Part shown: piece by piece, positions 11,706 to 23,662 of the stretch
Numbering within the stretch: the first letter of the stretch is position 1
How the letters are laid out: every line of letters begins with the position of its first letter
NCBI GenBank assembly: GCA_030248295.1
Contig: JASANH010001445.1
Location: forward strand, 1 to 64,000
Length of the DNA: 64,000 bases
Origin: Mesodorylaimus sp. YZB2_4
Taxonomy: Eukaryota > Nematoda > Enoplea > Dorylaimida > Dorylaimidae
Direction: 5' to 3'
Made by a program: the position numbers and the translations under genes
The notes under the pieces: model-generated
What the model saw: only the letters and a program-made list of their open reading frames with translations
Told to the model about the DNA's origin: nothing
The model's database searches: none

Positions 11706-12098
11706 CAGCGTTACCAGGTCTGCAACACAATAATGCCCCAGATGCAGGTTCAGATTGCCCTAAAATTGCCCTAGACCCAACTTCCAGAAAAAAAATGCAA
11801 AGTAGGCCCTTTAAAAAAGTGCCTGCCAGACACTCAACATTATTCCAACCAAGCCATGATTGCGTATTTGAATACCACATCAGTTTTTCAAAGGCGCCAA
11901 CAACTGCCAATGCTTCTTCGACATCTCCACCCAGCTTCCCATCAAGGAAAACACACTTTGGAAAGAGAGCTAAGACAAAGTGCCAAACTCTCAGATTGCC
12001 CTAAAAATTGCCCTAGAAAGGTGATTGCCCTAAAACCTGCCCTGACAGCTTGAAATTGCCCCAGATCTAGGGCAATGGCCCTGCGCCTGGCAACGCTG
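11706..12098. mobile_element. hAT-type MITE, 393 bp, with 8-bp target-site duplication
   Basis: The ends are imperfect inverted repeats (CAGCGTTACCAGG left; CAGCGTTGCCAGG on the reverse strand at the right). They are flanked by TTATCCAC (11698-11705) and TTATCTAC (12099-12106), a 7-of-8 match, as expected for hAT insertion. The interior is rich in the motif TTGCCCTA and does not encode a transposase. Confidence 0.8.
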
Positions 12099-12369
12099 TT
12101 ATCTACCTAACTAGATCGCAAAAATGCTTGCCTGCAGCGCAGCGCAATTCGATATAATCTCCGCGTGCCGATCCGTCTTTTACCCAGAAGTCCGCGTCCG
12201 CATCCGTGCGCGGATCCGCGTTTTACCCACACCCCCATTCTCGCTATTGTAGATATTTAGTAGCGAGCCAAAAAGATCGACTTGGCAGGGCATGAGTGCT
12301 TGCTGTGCGGGGTCGACTTTTGCAGCTCGTCGCATTTCTTCACAACACGAATAAATTGCACCAAAACTA

Positions 12370-12441
12370 TGAGACGCGAGTGAGTCGAACACCCAACCTT
12401 CTGATCTGGAGTCAGACGCGCTACCATTGCGCCAGCGCCCC
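12370..12441 (-). tRNA. trnW-CCA: tRNA-Trp (anticodon CCA)
   Basis: Seventy-two bases fold as a full cloverleaf on the minus strand. The acceptor stem is GGGGCGC with GCGTCTC (two G-U pairs). The D arm is GCGC/GCGC, the anticodon stem TCTGA/TCAGA with loop CTCCAGA (anticodon CCA), the variable loop AGGTT, the T stem GGGTG/CACTC with loop TTCGACT, and the discriminator A. It has no intron. The interior matches the eukaryotic tRNA-Trp pattern closely, including the A-box TGGCGCAATGG. It decodes UGG and should be transcribed by RNA polymerase III from internal A and B boxes. Confidence 0.93.
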
Positions 12442-12449
12442 ATCGCAGA

Positions 12450-12990
12450 GCGAGGGCGTAATTAAAAGTAGAGCGAGTGTGAAAAGGGGTAATTGGTGAA
12501 AAATAGATTTGCAGATAAATTGTAATAACGGTATTCATGCGGTCGAATCAGTTATCAACATTTTAGGTTGTGTATCCATGACGAATGCACAGGTTACATG
12601 TTGGTTTTCGTTTAGTTCTATAGACACGAAAATATGTCTAATTGTCAGACCCAATTTTCGGCTTGCACAGCTTGTACGGCTCGCCTTGGAGTGACCATAA
12701 AATAATATTCGGTTATCGTAAAGCAGGTGCCGTCATAGTCAATCTTATCATCAGTTTCTTATGAGGATATGATATCACTCAGCAATTCAAAGCGTAGTGC
12801 AGACTGAAGTATACAGCACCTTGCTGAAAAGTTTATGTGGAAAATCTCTTCACGTAATTATGCCTACTGCTTATGCACTTCAAAATTCCTGGGACCTCTC
12901 TTCACATTCGAATTGTCAGCATCCAAGTAAGCGTGAGCACCACTGGATCCCACAGTATCACTGTCTTTCCATTCTTCTCTTCGGTATCTT
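12450..12990. other. No gene seen between tRNA-Trp and the next minus-strand gene
   Basis: This should be the 3' flank of the minus-strand membrane-protein gene and the 5' flank of the tRNA gene. No repeat copy or exon was recognised. Confidence 0.4.
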
Positions 12991-12994
12991 GGAC

Positions 12995-14784
12995 TCACCG
13001 CCTGCCAGTATGATGACGCGGAGAGGTCCTGCGGTGAGGCGACCTGTCGCGCCAACTCGAATCGTGCGAGTCACGGCTTCGAGCCCTGTATCTACTTTGC
13101 GCTGGCTGGCGGGCATTCGATCTGCCACCGCTGTATTTAACGTTACATGAGCTGGGCTTGCTCGTCGATCTGGGTCTCGTCGCATCCCGTGATCGACTCT
13201 CAGAAGCGTGTCCACGGTCAGTTCGCGGAGGTGTGGGTCCACGGTCGATCCGGGAAGGTGAGGGTCCACGGTTGGCTCGTGAAGGTGAGTGTATGCTATC
13301 GATCTGGGAAGTTGAGTTTCCGTGGTTGCTTCGCGAAGGTGAGTGGCCACGGTCAGTTCGCGAAGGTGACGGTCTCCGGTCGGCTTGCGATGGTGAGTGT
13401 CCACGGTTGGTCGGAGAAGGTAAATACGCCACTTCCTCGACCTTGCCATGATGAACTATGCGATTTCGACTGTGTTTTCCAGCGTCCACGCTTTTAAGCA
13501 GTTTCTGCTTCTTTGTACGGACAACAAATATTGAAATAATGATAACGACGGCCATGCAGAAAAGCGCACACAAGACGATCGTGGGCATTATCCACGGCTG
13601 CATTTGCGATGTCGGTTCGGTGGCCTCCCTTTTCTTCTCGTTGCCAGCTTCAACGATTGTCGTCGATTCTGTGCGTTCAGATTTCGTTGATTTCTTGGTA
13701 TGGGTCAACGGCGTACTCGGGTGTGCGAGATCGGTGGTCTGGCAAGGTGGACCATTACAGATGCGCTGTTTCCAAGGGCAGTGCTTGACCAGGCCGTCCC
13801 TTTCAGCTGGCCGATACGATTCCTCACCTCGACCATTGCACGTTGCGTTGCACGGTGTCACTTCAAAAGCGACCGCGCTGTCGCATATTTGTTCGCAGTT
13901 GTAACGGGGGCATTTGACTGCAATTGATCCATGCATGCAGTATCTGCGGAAAGATCGATCGCGGTCGTCTGGCGCGTGGTAAGTTCTGATCATGGCGCAC
14001 ATATTGTCGGGCTGGAAATGACAAGTGCTTTCGTTAGTAGATGAAGTGCAAACATTGAGCAGCGCTTGAATCCTGTCTGGCGTGTACTCATGCAGCCCTT
14101 GCCGACTGTAGTTGTGGTCGATGGGCAGCCATTCGGGGGAGTAATCAAACCGAAGCAAATCCATCTTGCCGTCTTTATAAACCTTTGCAAACGTTTCGAC
14201 TTTGTAGGTCACATTTAGCTGCGCTTCATTCGTCACTTGGATCATGAAGTCCACGTCTTTCCCAGACTCGGCGTAGGCCTTAGGAACTACATATGGGTCT
14301 TGGGAGATAGCTGCCGTACCCATACCCACATTACCCATATAAGAATATCTGGTGCTTCATGCCGGTTGTCCTGATCGTTTTCGATCACCTTCCACATGGC
14401 TTCGATGTTAAGCCACAGATCCATTTTTCTCTTCTTGTTCCTGGCTGATTCAAGGGGTGCCTTTACTATCGCCATAATTGCATCGACATCCAATTCATCA
14501 GCGAACGAGATGAGTGTCTGGAACGAATCTGGATCGCGGAGATAGATGGCCACTCTGACGTCGACTGGCATGTTGAACAAGCCTTCCAAGATGAGATCCA
14601 TGACTCGAAGCCTGGTGTGAATGGTATCCATATGCAGTCGGTTGATGATTCCTCCCTGTGGATAGTTGTTGTCCACCACAATAGCAATATCGGCGCGTTT
14701 AAAGTGAGTGGACAAATCAGCGATTGCCGGCAATGTCAACAAACCAATCGCGACCAACATAAACCGCTCGAAATTACTTGGCAT
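12995..14784 (-). CDS. Putative single-pass membrane protein: signal peptide, VWA-like and TSP1-like segments, repetitive basic tail
   Basis: Two overlapping minus-strand frames form one gene. The first starts at ATG 14784 with a signal peptide (MLVAIGLLTLPAIA) and a segment beginning DIAIVVDNN that resembles a von Willebrand A fold. It passes into a second frame (open 14338-12995) near 14340-14400; a ~47-nt intron with a weak GTGGAA donor is one frame-keeping option, but the join is unresolved. The second part has a Cys-rich stretch (VTPCNATCNGRG, then HCPW and CNGPPC) like a thrombospondin-1 repeat, a Thr/Ser/Glu stalk, a membrane helix (about residues 248-272 of the second frame), and a tail of Arg/Ser/Pro repeats ending at 12995. 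Inferred role: surface receptor or adhesion protein. The VWA and TSP1 calls are by eye only. Confidence 0.62.
13180..13430 (-). repeat. Coding tandem repeats in the cytoplasmic tail
   Basis: About eight to nine imperfect units of nine to ten residues with the theme RGHSPSRxD or RGPSPSRxD. At DNA level they are degenerate 27-30-bp repeats. The tail is strongly basic and rich in possible Ser-Pro phosphorylation sites. Confidence 0.75.
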
Positions 14785-15454
14785 TTCGACAACAAGGCAA
14801 CCAGCAGCTAACAATGCGGCGACGAAATGACTGCTACTTGCGCTTTTTTTTTCCCACCTACTGTACTTTACACTTTGTAGTTTACGCCGGTCTAGGCAGT
14901 CAGCCACCTAATAATACTTTGGCTGGAATTCAAAATTATCTGATTGTATAGGTCTTGAACAAACTACCTCTTGTTAGGACGTGCCATTTACAGTATGTCA
15001 CAACATATATTTTTGTGTCCTAGCATATATTTTCGCTGCTTACTTGTCTCCCAACTTACTTTCAGTTGACTGTCAGGTGTGCAAAAAAACTGCAAACATT
15101 CTCTTCACTATTTGCACCCGCCTCCACACCCTGTCTGACTTTTTAGACAATATTTTTAAAAACCCTGCAAGAATGCAGATCGTCTGAAGGCACCAGCTCA
15201 AGGCAACCGGGTTTACATTCACGATCAGAGTGAAACTTGCCAAGTAGCTACCCAACAGAGATGCCATTATCATAACTCGGGGATCCTAGCAGTTGCGTGT
15301 GTCAGTTTCACAAAGCATCCCACGGCTCTTACTCTGGTGTAAAATACAGCCATCATTATTTCGTGGAAAAAATCACCGTCATGGAAGAAAATAGTTCTTC
15401 TCGCACAAAACTAAACCACTTTCTTCGCAGTCTTCTAATACTGCTTCTGACAAA

Positions 15455-16215
15455 ATGGCTTCATCTGCCCCAGTTGAACTTGAATTTCAGCTACAAGCTA
15501 ATTTTAAACCATTAAAATATTTGAAATTGCTAAAAGCCTTGGTTATAGCTATTTTGACCATTGGAGTTGTCATGATTTTTCTAGAAATAGTACTCCATGC
15601 CTTTATTCCTTACATTGGTGCTTTTGTCGGCATACCAATCTCTGGTATTTCAAGTGGACTGCTGGGTATAACATGCGGCGGGTTGGGCATTGCTGCTACA
15701 CGTAACACGAGAAATAGATGCCCAATGATCGCCCACTTTGTTTTTGCCATCTTTGTAGCTGCTGGTGATGTCTGCACAATTATCACTAATTCTTATTTAT
15801 TGACTTTTATTACACCATACCAAAACTTGAATGATAATGAGAGCTATATTGGAAGTTTGATTGTCGCATTGGTCGTCGTGATCATTGTCGCTTTGGTGCA
15901 ATGTAAGTCGACCCTCGTCCCAGCATCGACTGATCCGACCCATCCGACCCATCCGACTCAGCCGATCTCTCATATCGGTGGATCGGTTCGGTCAGATCGG
16001 TGATGCAGGCCCTCGAGGCTATACTTTTAAAAAAAGCCATAAATTTAATTTCAGTGTTATGCTGTATTATGTCAATGGCTTTCCTTTGTCGAAACTGGAG
16101 TTCCAGTACCAGTGGGCCAATGAGTATGGATTTGAACAAGCCGCCAAGTGAACTAGTGAACAATCACGCGGATGATGGCCACTCTGGGGCAGTTGGAGAA
16201 ATTATTAGTTTTTGA
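15455..16215 (+). CDS. Four-membrane-segment protein, family member A (202 aa)
   Basis: Two exons, 15455-15902 and 16055-16215, join at phase 1 with a GTAAGT donor and TTTCAG acceptor. The product has four hydrophobic segments: about residues 25-47, 52-78 (with the family block GLLGITCGGLGIA), 88-110 and 130-150. The tail after the splice reads CCIMSMAFLCRNW and is hydrophilic, with NHADD. Three relatives in this window (21579, 23663, 50840) share the block, the intron position and the tail motif. The layout resembles tetraspan proteins of the MARVEL or MS4A kind, but the family is not identified. Function unknown; plasma or internal membrane by inference. Confidence 0.8.
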
Positions 16216-16447
16216 AATGTAGAATACACTACATTTTTTGTTGATCACACATTGAAGCCTGATGAGACCATACGGCTTAGACCATAATTCATGTGTTTAC
16301 GCGATGCTAATACCCGAAAAACTTGAATCAGCTTAGAGTATATTTTCTATTTAGCTAGCGATGGTGCAGGCCTTTTGGTGCGTGCAGCACAGCCTGTTCA
16401 AAGTGAGATGGGATCCAAAATGTAATTTTGCGTTGTGCGATGCAAAT

Positions 16448-16450
<3 letters not shown>

Positions 16451-16485
<35 letters not shown>

Positions 16486-16510
16486 CTGTGTGTGTGTGCA
16501 AATATACTGT
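16451..16510. repeat. (GT)n microsatellite
   Basis: A TG dinucleotide run, a short TATATA break, and a second TG run. Downstream of family member A. Confidence 0.9.
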
Positions 16511-16738
16511 GCATACTTTAGCGGTAATGTGTTTCTTGGAATAAGTCGCAGGGGATAAAATTTTATTTGCCCTCTTGGAGGGGAGTTATAACATGTTGTT
16601 GTTCGATAACATAATTCAATTCCTGAGCCCTTTAAAAAAGGTCGCTTGCCGGTTGCGGCGGCCTGTCTGGCGCCGATGTTGAAAGCAAAACATTCAACGG
16701 TGAGCGAACTTCCCAATGCGGTCAAAAAGAAAAATCGA

Positions 16739-17125
16739 CTACCCCGTTACAGTATGCACGGTAGCCCAGTAATGGCTAGAGATCAACGGAATGTCCCAGT
16801 CCCAATCCTGGGGAACAGTCCTACTGTAGTAGTACAAACAGTCCCCCAAAATCTTGTTGAAAATCTCGCCAAGGATGGTAAAATGGCATTCGATAAAGCC
16901 CATTTTCGAGTAGAGAAAGGATGCGCCCTTGCCAAGGCGACTGCCACGACTCGACGCGCCAACTCCCTCTGCATAAGCTCTACATACATCTGCTTTCCGA
17001 TTGTCAGGCACCACAATGTTCACTGCCTCGCATGGGTCAAGCAGGGCGCCCACATTCTGACACTTTCCAATGGTGGCGGCAGCTTTGTTGATCAAGACTT
17101 TTGATAATCCACCGCCGGAAGCCAT
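16739..17125 (-). CDS. Unrecognised ORF, 128 aa
   Basis: An ATG-started frame on the minus strand, beginning MASGGGLSKVLINKAAATIG. It contains several Cys residues and no clear membrane segment. No family is recognised. Possible splice sites occur within it, so it could be the first exon of a longer minus-strand gene running toward 16700 or simply a chance frame. No support from a paralogue in the window. Confidence 0.25.
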   Translation of the reverse strand: MASGGGLSKVLINKAAATIGKCQNVGALLDPCEAVNIVVPDNRKADVCRAYAEGVGASSRGSRLGKGASFLYSKMGFIECHFTILGEIFNKILGDCLYYYSRTVPQDWDWDIPLISSHYWATVHTVTG

Positions 17126-17635
17126 GATTTTACGAGTTCACAAAAATTCTTCTTCCTCTCCCCAAATCCGAAAGTTCCCCAAAACTGAACTCGGAGCAAA
17201 AGGGACTCCCAGACGAGCTCAAAAGGTAACTAGCGATCCTAGAACGCGAGAATAGCTATCCCCAAAATTCCAAGCTTAGAAGAACTCAAAAGAACACACG
17301 AATCCCAGCCGAGCCAACTGCCCAAGCCACACCCCAAGAACTCCAGGCGCCCCCCAAGCGGCAATGGTCAGAACAGGAACACATTGGGAAAAAAGATATG
17401 AAAAGCCAAATGCCTCAAACATTTTAAACCATAATCGCTGTCCATTTAATTGGAAGCATACGTCATACTCAAACGTCGGAAGCATAATCTTCTGATTTTA
17501 TTGTTCTAACGCATACCTATAATCTATTTTAGCCACAATTAGACAAAAGGTCATGAAAATGTGGCTGCCAGAAGGAACATCAAAGCCCTTGTTGTCAGCT
17601 GTGATTAATGTACCAAGTTTCACTGAATGGGTAAA

Positions 17636-19243
17636 TTATACGGTCGAATTGCATCTGCACTCGCAAGTGCTCGGCGTGTAGAGCTGGTAAATGACCAGGC
17701 AATACGTTATGATGACAGAGAGTACCTGAAACAGTCAAATGTGCATGATCGGAAGTTTGAGAAAATAAGCTGAAAAACGTCATATCGACAGCATACACTC
17801 AAAATCAATGGCATATCAAACTTTGCCAGTGACCAAACCGTTATACCGATATCAGTAGAAGCCAGATATTGCATAAAGAACGAGCATGATTGACGGGCAG
17901 CCTGAAGATACAGATATGTCAAAAATCACCCTTTTTAATTCAGTGTACTCTACCTCACTGATTTCATTTCCTTCTTCTTCGCATGCTTCTTGATACTTTA
18001 CGAACCATTCGTGCAAAAACACGGATGTCTCCTGAGCCTAAAATGACAGCTCTAACAATAAGGTAATGGGGTTATCGCTTATCGTTAGTTGTCCTGATTT
18101 TCTATCTGACAATGTTCAAGGCTTCTGACAAGGCTCACTATCAATCCTCCCAAACATAACTAGTGCAAACCGTACCTGAGATTTCAGACGAATGGCGGGC
18201 ACAACTGTGACAACGAACAAAGAGGAGATCAGGACAAGTGTTGCAGACAAGACGGCAGTCTCGAATAGTGACGCAGTTCCCCTGGCAAATAAAAAGAAAC
18301 CCATGCAAAGGGACACAATGACCAGGCATAGCCGTGTCAAGCAAGCGACTCTGAACGCCTCATCGAGCAAGCAACTCATCCGAACCAATCGTGAATATTC
18401 TCTGTGGTATTTATCGACTAGATTTTTCGAAAATGTCTTTGCGGATTCTTCTTTTAAGCTCTCGCAAAAGTAGCATATATGCAAACGAACGAGATCGCAA
18501 AGACTCCAGAAAAAGATACAATAATAACAGCTGTGGAATTGCGCAAAAATTTCGCTTACAGTAGCGATGATTGCTGATGCTATCGGTGATAATCCAAACC
18601 ACCATGTCGCCCTCCATAGTTTCATAACATTTGTGAAATCTGTAACAAAAAGTGGAAAAGTGCAAACTAGAATGGAATCAACAATAGCCACCGCAATCGA
18701 CATAATGACCATGGATTTTGTAAAACGCTTCCAGCAGTTGATCAGCTTTTCGGGAGCCTTGTCACTGAATCCTAACTGCCTACATTTCACTAAAAATCCA
18801 GATTTGGCAAGAAGCCAATGGGCGTAGTTGTTGATGAGAAAACAGCAAGTGCAGTCGATACAGCGACAAACAGAAATGAACTTGAAGACAGTGACAGCAT
18901 CCAGTGGAAAACCCTGCACATTTTCCACTGGTGTTGGGATCAGTGCCACAATAACAATGATACTTTCCGACATAGTTGTAATAAGGACAAGTATGAATAA
19001 GGAAACGCGGATACTTGCTTCTAGCCAAGACCTTTTAGCGGAATCTGCGAGACGGCCCCCCGAAAAAGTTCCGAAATAGAAAAGAGTACGCAAGCCATCA
19101 TCAACAGCCTCCGCAAAAAATTTAGCTGGCATTGTATACAGTAGTTTGTACTGTAATTTGGCAGGCAGGGAGGAACTGTCAGGAGATTCTGATACAATGA
19201 GACTGGTTTCCTGGTGCGAAGAACGGATGGATAGTTGGACCAA
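17636..19243 (-). CDS. Gustatory-receptor-like seven-membrane-segment chemoreceptor
   Basis: Four minus-strand exons join in phase 0: 19243 (or upstream)-18176, 18037-17954, 17901-17797 and 17725-17636. The first exon encodes six hydrophobic segments. The second encodes a charged loop, and the last two encode the seventh segment, ending in ITYCLVIYQL. That is the TYxxxxxQ signature at the end of insect-type gustatory receptors, whose nematode relatives include GUR and LITE proteins. These act as ligand- or light-gated channels in sensory cells. The first in-frame ATG is at 19132; the frame is open further upstream to about 19250, where a TTTTAATTCAG acceptor could join an unseen small 5' exon. 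The C-terminus is short and Cys-rich. Confidence 0.8.
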
Positions 19244-19369
19244 ATGCGAATGACTGAATTAAAATGGCATTGAAATTTGACCCAAAAACTGTGCAAAGAT
19301 AGCAGTTAACTAAAAACAGGATATTGCTATGTGACTTTACTTGGTGAATTAAAAAATGGATCACGATAG

Positions 19370-21570
19370 ATACATGATGCTGAACTGAACTAGCCTGTAA
19401 CCTTAAACCTTGATGGAAGAATTATGCTGGAAGCTGAACTTATTCAAATAAAACGACATTGACAATTGACATTGACGGCAATCGAATCGACATTGACATT
19501 ACGAAATGTGCACTCCTTGGTACAGTATCTAGGTTACTCAAAAAGAGTCATTCAAAAAGACCCATTTCAACTTGAATAACAGCTCTCTAGCTGCCAGGCC
19601 ATGCATCACCTACAGTATGTCGGCATTATTCATAGACAAATGGTCCGTCATTTTGTTCGAAGTCGTCAGCGAAAGTATTCCGGATACCCTGTGGGTACAT
19701 GACATACCAAAAACACACTTTCTTAGTAAACATCATCCCGCAAGTTTTTCTTGTATTTAGCGCTGTTTGGCGCTTCAATCTGATGATTGCAGCAGTGACG
19801 ACCACTGAGATTACCTGAAATCTAAAAATGACCAGTTCCAAGTAGATCCAGTAGGTGATCACGAAGGCTCCAGTGCGAGATAGCTAGGTCAAGCACTGCT
19901 GCCGGCGGTGTCTACGGTGGCTGTACACTTCGGGTTATGATGTGCAATCTCGCCCTATAAAACGTGCCCGATTTTGCCAACGAATCAACAGATCTGCAGT
20001 GCAACAGCGCTAGCATTTTCACTTTGTCAGCCTCTACAGTACGAGGTAAATTGCAAACACAGCAGTAAGATCATAGATCATTTCATGAACCTAGTACAAC
20101 ACAAAATTTGAATTTCCCGCAGTCCGTTTATGACAATTTTACAATGATGAGAAGTCCAACCCTTTTAAAATGAAGTGCATGCGCGTATAGAGACGGACGA
20201 TGGCCAGAGCCTGCTTTACCGTTTCTTGTTGAAAAGAAAACGATAAATTAAGTCATAAACTCAAAAATATAAATAAAAAAAACCTAATTTCTTACAATTC
20301 AACGCGCGGTCAGACTTCGGCTCGGGATTTTTCATCCATGTAAATCTGTCATAAGCGGCATATAGCGGGAAATTCAAAATTTCAAATTGTGAAATTATTC
20401 ATTTCTGCAAAAAAAGACCTCCTTCACTTTTTAGTCAATCGCCACCAAGATTGTAGGCATTGCACCCGTATTGCTAGGACATTTTTGGTATAATGAAGAA
20501 AAGTAATATAAAAAGCATGACCGTTCTTGCAATCGCTGTTCCCCTACGTGAGACAACATGGTCTGCTCACTTTGTTGAGAGGATAATCAAAATTGCTTTA
20601 AGCAAGCCACGCGAAACGTCTTTCATGAGCCGTCGAAACCAATCGGTACTTTGCGTGGTGGAACTGATCAATGCAGTTAGAAAACGCCAAGTCCGTTTCG
20701 GCCTTTAGATTTTTGCAAACATATTTAGCCTTTGCTTGACTGATTGCAAGGCTCTACACAGGATTCCATAAAATCAGTAGCTGTCATTTGGTCGCCAAAA
20801 TTTCCCCAGGATCGAGGCTACAAGCCGAAAGCGAAACCCCTGGCGCCAAGCTGCTCTCTCACACTTGTTGGCTTGCTGTTTATATGATAGCAGAACGGTA
20901 TCACAGATCAGAACCACATGACTATGACGGTCTAGTTGATTACTTGAAACACCTTGAAGGGGGCAGATGTTCTACCTATAACTGCTTGTCGACCCCTCTT
21001 GGCTAAGGTGACAAAGCGGAACGCGCGCAATGCATTTTGGAATCCAACTCTATAGCAGACGTGCACTTATACACTTCATCAGGCTGACCCACGATAAGAA
21101 AACGTTTTCTTGAAATATCAGAGAGGCACCAAACCTTGAAATGCATGGGGTACTTTCAGAGTGGTTGAGCTTTGCTTCTTTTAAAGTTTCAGCTGCAAAT
21201 TTTTAAAAGTAAGGCGAGGAAAAACCGAAAGCTAATGAGCAAGTGCTCATGCACTTGCATTCCTGCACCAAATGACGCGAATTCGAATTTATTATTTTTA
21301 ACAATCTGTTTTATTTGAAGCAAAAACAGCAATGGGAATTACTTTAATGACGTAAGCCCGAGTGTTAGCTTTGTGTTCAGAAATAAAACAGACTGAAAAC
21401 AGACCAACGAATTCAACTACGGGTGGGCAGCAAAATTTTAAATGCCAGCAGCTGTTTGTCACGTTTTAAAAGCGCTTTTGCCACGTTCTATTCTGAGTCG
21501 AGCCTAAGTAAGTCTAACCTCAAGGAAGCATCAGAAACTTGCTGCACGAACTCTTTCTACCTCAAACTGC
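19370..21570. other. No gene seen
   Basis: About 2.2 kb of AT-rich intergenic sequence between the receptor gene and family member B. Short frames occur, but none has a partner exon, paralogue or recognisable domain. Confidence 0.5.
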
Positions 21571-21578
21571 ATGACAGA

Positions 21579-22363
21579 ATGACTTCCTTTTCGCCCGTTC
21601 AATTTCAATTGCAGTTGCAACAGGAAACAAAGGGACTAAAATATGCTAAATCACTGAAATTCTTAGCTATATTGATTTTGATTATCGGCAGTCTGTTGAT
21701 CATCTTTGAAATAGTGCTTCAAATTTTAATGCGACAGATTGGTGCCCTTCTCGACGTCCCGTTCATTGGAATTTGCGGTGGTCTGTTGGGAATAATTTGC
21801 GGCGGCCTGGGCATCGCTGGAGCACGATATAGAACGAGTGTATGTCCAAGAATAGCCCACTTCGTTTTGGCTATTCTTGTTATTATTGGTGACATCGCCG
21901 AAATATCTCTTGCTCTTTACTTGCTACATTTTCTCACTCCAGCTGCGTGGTATTACAGAGATCCGAAGCAGGAAATAAGTCTGCATCATTTAAGAAGAAG
22001 TCTGATTGCTCTTTTGGCCTTTATGGTAATCACCGCTCTAGCGCAGTGTAAGCGAGACCTGATGTGATTCCCTCAGATACTGAAATAATTTAGCTCCATT
22101 TCAGTTCTGTGCAGCATAATTTCTATGGCTTTTATTTGCCGCAATTGGGGTTGCGGAAGTGCTGGACCTGTCAAGGTGGTTTATTTGGGTGAGAAACCAT
22201 CTGAAACATGGAATCATGCGGATAATAGAGGAGTGCAGGTATGCATGTTAGCTGTTAGTCTATGCTAGGTAGTAGGCACCAATTGCATTTAGGTTACCAT
22301 GAAGAAACCTGCTTTGCACAAAAAAGCTAGTTGTTTGAAAAGAAAAGAAAAGCTTATTCTATG
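21579..22363 (+). CDS. Four-membrane-segment protein, family member B
   Basis: Exon 1 is 21579-22047 and exon 2 starts at 22105, both at phase 1. The ATG at 21579 is chosen because it aligns with the starts of the paralogues. Four hydrophobic segments and the GGLLGIICGGLGIAGARY block match member A, and the second exon gives CSIISMAFICRNWG and a NHAD tail. The tail either reads through to a stop at about 22266 or splices once more (CAG/GTATGC donor, TTTAG acceptor near 22291) and stops at 22363. Function unknown. Confidence 0.78.
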
Positions 22364-22489
22364 AATCCTCATGTTATCAGGGAATCAGCTGTATAATTAC
22401 TAGATCTGTAATAGATCCTGGTTGAAGGCTGCAATGAATGTCAGCTCTTGCCCAAGTGTCGACATGCGACAGGGCAAAGCGTGCACAAG

Positions 22490-22615
22490 GTTTTGTTCAT
22501 GTTCATGTTTTACCACATCACCAAACGCTTATGCGCACTCGAGGGTGAAGGGACACATTACACAAAAAATGATTTGCCAGACCGTGAGTCGAACACGATG
22601 TGCACGCGTGTCGAT
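22490..22615 (-). mobile_element. tRNA-derived SINE family 2, truncated copy
   Basis: On the minus strand it starts with a B-box-like GTGTTCGACTC. It continues through the same ~100-base body as the copy at 55258-55423 (tgtgtcccttcac, gagtgcgcataagcg, gatgtggtaaaacatgaac) and ends in an AACATG-type hexamer tail at about 22494. The A-box half is degenerate. Confidence 0.75.
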
Positions 22616-23662
22616 CGAACCCGCGTGTCATAACGATGTGCCCTGATTCTAATCTCGCCAAGGGCTAAAATGTGTTATTGTCTAGAAAAAAGAAAATGAC
22701 GGAGCCACCGTGCCGCCTTCACCACCAAAATAAGAAACAAGGGATCGACTTTTCTCTGTGTGACTGTCTTATTAGACAGCATCATTAGCCGCATTTCATT
22801 TTTCTTATACATTTTTTAGGCAATATCACTCGATCAACACCAGAACCAGTCAGTGTGCCCACATGTCGAGTGATTTTTATGCTGTGCCAGCGAAACGTAT
22901 CTACAGTAGGTACCGTACATGGGAGGAATATTTGAGGGGGCTTAAACTTATTAGGTTTTCCTACATATATTTGACTATTATGAGCAATGTTTGACTCTAA
23001 TAATGCGAAATCCTGGATAAATATATTGGATGTTCCCAGAGTCAGCTGCTAATTGATTTTAGTCGGTCCAAATCGGAATTTTAGCAAGTCTCGGCCACTA
23101 ATGCCTGGACAGTGTTTCACCTTACAAGTTGGACCAGGGGTGATTGCTATGCTAGGGCGACCAGAGGACAGCACATCAGCACATCAGACGACTGTGTTTG
23201 ACACTCGGGTAAACATAGTCGTCTGCATGTCAAGTGCTGCTTATCTTCGCTGTCTACTACTTTAGCGATAATATGTCAATCCTACGATTCACGATCGTTT
23301 GGCTTATTTCTGGTCAAGGTTGCAAGACATAGCACACACAGACTACCACCTTATGTGGTTATCAGATGAAAAGAGACATGTGATTATCGTGTTTCTCCAG
23401 CGAACTATTTCTGTGCTTTCAAATGAAGGTCAAGGAAACTTGATTAGCTAAACTTTTTCCATTAAAAAAACGAAAATGTGAAGATTTTGCAGAAGATTGA
23501 TCGCTTTCAAAGTCCGCCCAAACTAACATGACAAACCCTAGCACCTGCTTGCTATATCCTCCAGAAGCATTCTTCGCAAACTAACATCTACTCTCTGCAC
23601 CTACAAAGAATAACTAGTAGTCAACCGCAGAGTGCCTCTGTTAGTCGGATTTTTTTATCAAA

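Noticed and set aside
13147-13904. Plus-strand frames across 13.1-13.9 kb
   Set aside because: They lie opposite the minus-strand membrane-protein gene and have low-complexity composition derived from its tail repeats.
22490-22615. tRNA gene at 22.6 kb
   Set aside because: Only a B-box-like half is present and the sequence continues into a SINE body shared with 55.3 kb.
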